Assembly: GCF_003048775.2 (NCBI RefSeq) | Contig: NZ_CP049272.1 | Coordinates: 124,001-188,000, forward strand | Origin: Campylobacter concisus | Lineage (GTDB): Bacteria > Campylobacterota > Campylobacteria > Campylobacterales > Campylobacteraceae | Direction of reading: 5' to 3' | DNA: 64,000 nucleotides | Part shown: one piece after another, positions 63,327 through 64,000 of the stretch | Layout: each line of letters starts with the position of its first letter | Position numbering within the stretch: the stretch's first letter is position 1 | Notes under the pieces: generated by a model | Told to the model about the DNA's origin: nothing | The model's database searches: none | What the model saw: only the letters and a program-made list of their open reading frames with translations | Translations under genes and position numbers: made by a program

Positions 63327-63872
63327 CTATCTATTGATGATTTGTGGAAAAGGGGTGGCTAGGGCTTTTTTGCTAAAATCTTGCGATTCAATCGTGAAAT
63401 TTGTAGCAAATCTTTGAATGCCCTCTTTTTTATAAGCACGCCTTTGGATGGTAAAAAGGACTAAATTTCCGCCTTGTTTGGCGTAGCGATATATCGAGTG
63501 CTCGGCTGTTGGCACGCCATTTAGGTTTGAAAATATTGTGATATCAAGATAAATTTCATTTGCGAGTGAGCCTTTTTTGTAAGCCACTTTTAGCCCTTTT
63601 GCTTTTAGTTCTTTTAGATCATTTATCTTTTGCTCGACTGCTTGCTCTGGCGTAGCGTCAAATTTAAGCGTATTTAGCGAGAGCATGTAGCTAAAACTAT
63701 CTAGCTTTTCGCCAGGTAGCAAATACTCCTGCGTGAACAAATTTGGCACAGGTTTGGCTGAATATGCTAGTGAATATAGTCTGTTGTCAAATTTTATCTG
63801 CACCGGCTCAAAGTACTGAGTCGCTGCAAGCAAGAGTGCTGGTAAAGCGATAAATGCTAAAAATTTCTTCAT
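63327..63872 (-). CDS. Exported hypothetical protein
   Basis: 181 residues from ATG 63872 (AAGGGAA upstream). Signal peptide about 1-17 (LLLAATQYF), then a mixed alpha/beta mature domain without Cys. Visible segment 'EYLLPGEKLDSFSYMLSLNT', which suggests a conserved periplasmic domain of unknown function. Ten bases after the hemJ stop, so likely cotranscribed with it. Confidence 0.75.
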   Translation of the reverse strand: MKKFLAFIALPALLLAATQYFEPVQIKFDNRLYSLAYSAKPVPNLFTQEYLLPGEKLDSFSYMLSLNTLKFDATPEQAVEQKINDLKELKAKGLKVAYKKGSLANEIYLDITIFSNLNGVPTAEHSIYRYAKQGGNLVLFTIQRRAYKKEGIQRFATNFTIESQDFSKKALATPFPQIINR

Positions 63873-63881
63873 CAAATTCCC

Positions 63882-64000
63882 TTAAAATGGATTTACTATC
63901 ATGACCCAGATGATGATGAGCATCGCGATAGTTGGCACTTCGTTGTAAGCTCTAAAGAAGATGCCACTTTTGTTACAGCGTTTTTCTTTGAGCTGCTTCA
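63882..64000 (-). CDS. hemJ: HemJ-like protoporphyrinogen oxidase, C-terminal end only
   Basis: 39 codons from the window edge to TAA: KQLKEKRCNKSGIFFRAYNE, then VPTIAMLIIIWVMIVNPF. The FFRAYNEVPT motif followed by a final membrane helix ending in PF is characteristic of HemJ (TIGR00701-type membrane proteins). The gene's 5' part is outside. Confidence 0.75.
   Translation of the reverse strand, partial: KQLKEKRCNKSGIFFRAYNEVPTIAMLIIIWVMIVNPF

Noticed and set aside
1-64000. CRISPR arrays, insertion sequences, prophage, rRNA
   Set aside because: No regularly spaced short repeats, transposase, integrase or rRNA sequence was recognised on either strand.

Overview
The window reads as a chromosomal segment of a Campylobacter species, most like the C. 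concisus group. This rests on an AT-rich composition, AAGGA-type ribosome binding sites, frequent TTG starts, the gene pairs purM/coaE/dapF, metE-metF and thrS-infC, and an arylsulfate sulfotransferase with its own DsbA/DsbB-type pair. The species call is inference from remembered family distribution; no search was run.

Layout. 1-3.8 kb (minus): an iron/siderophore uptake set of TonB receptor, binding protein and truncated FecCD permease. 4.0-11.0 kb (plus): two LapA-like repeat adhesins that share a perfect 590-bp direct repeat covering promoter, operator and N-terminal retention module. 11.2-12.2 kb (minus): a second metal-chelate binding protein. 12.4-16.7 kb: AssT on minus, then a CMD-family protein, a DsbA/DsbL-like and a DsbB/DsbI-like protein on plus. 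16.7-19.7 kb: a histidine kinase, a response regulator and an orphan small retention-module protein. 19.8-29 kb: housekeeping genes (thiD, RDD, purM, coaE, dapF, rplT, rpmI, C69 dipeptidase, metE, metF), with an unusual 534-nt metE leader. 30.1-48.5 kb: a tightly packed 17-gene surface-glycan operon starting with GDP-mannose/GDP-fucose synthesis. 48.5-64 kb: tRNA-Val, AGCS symporter, rarA, ung, a YbaK-type deacylase, thrS-infC, gdhA, a SUKH-like immunity gene, a biotin carboxylase and the end of hemJ, interspersed with decayed genes.

How it fits together. The strongest system-level signal is a 16-bp palindrome, TTGTAC-N4-GTACAA, upstream of all three retention-module genes: the two large adhesins and the small orphan. 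The orphan directly follows a two-component system. Both adhesins carry a TAAG motif at residues 103-106, where LapA-type adhesins are cut by the LapG protease; the orphan lacks it. I infer a two-component-controlled adhesin regulon with a possible decoy or regulatory retention module. The 590-bp repeats could also allow loop-out or gene conversion between the adhesins. The type I secretion pump, LapG and LapD are not in the window.

A second theme is decay. Five non-coding stretches hold readable gene remnants: a tandem series of SUKH fragments at 57.6-58.6 kb, a beta-propeller protein at 61.2 kb, and three others. They were found by reading frames by eye.
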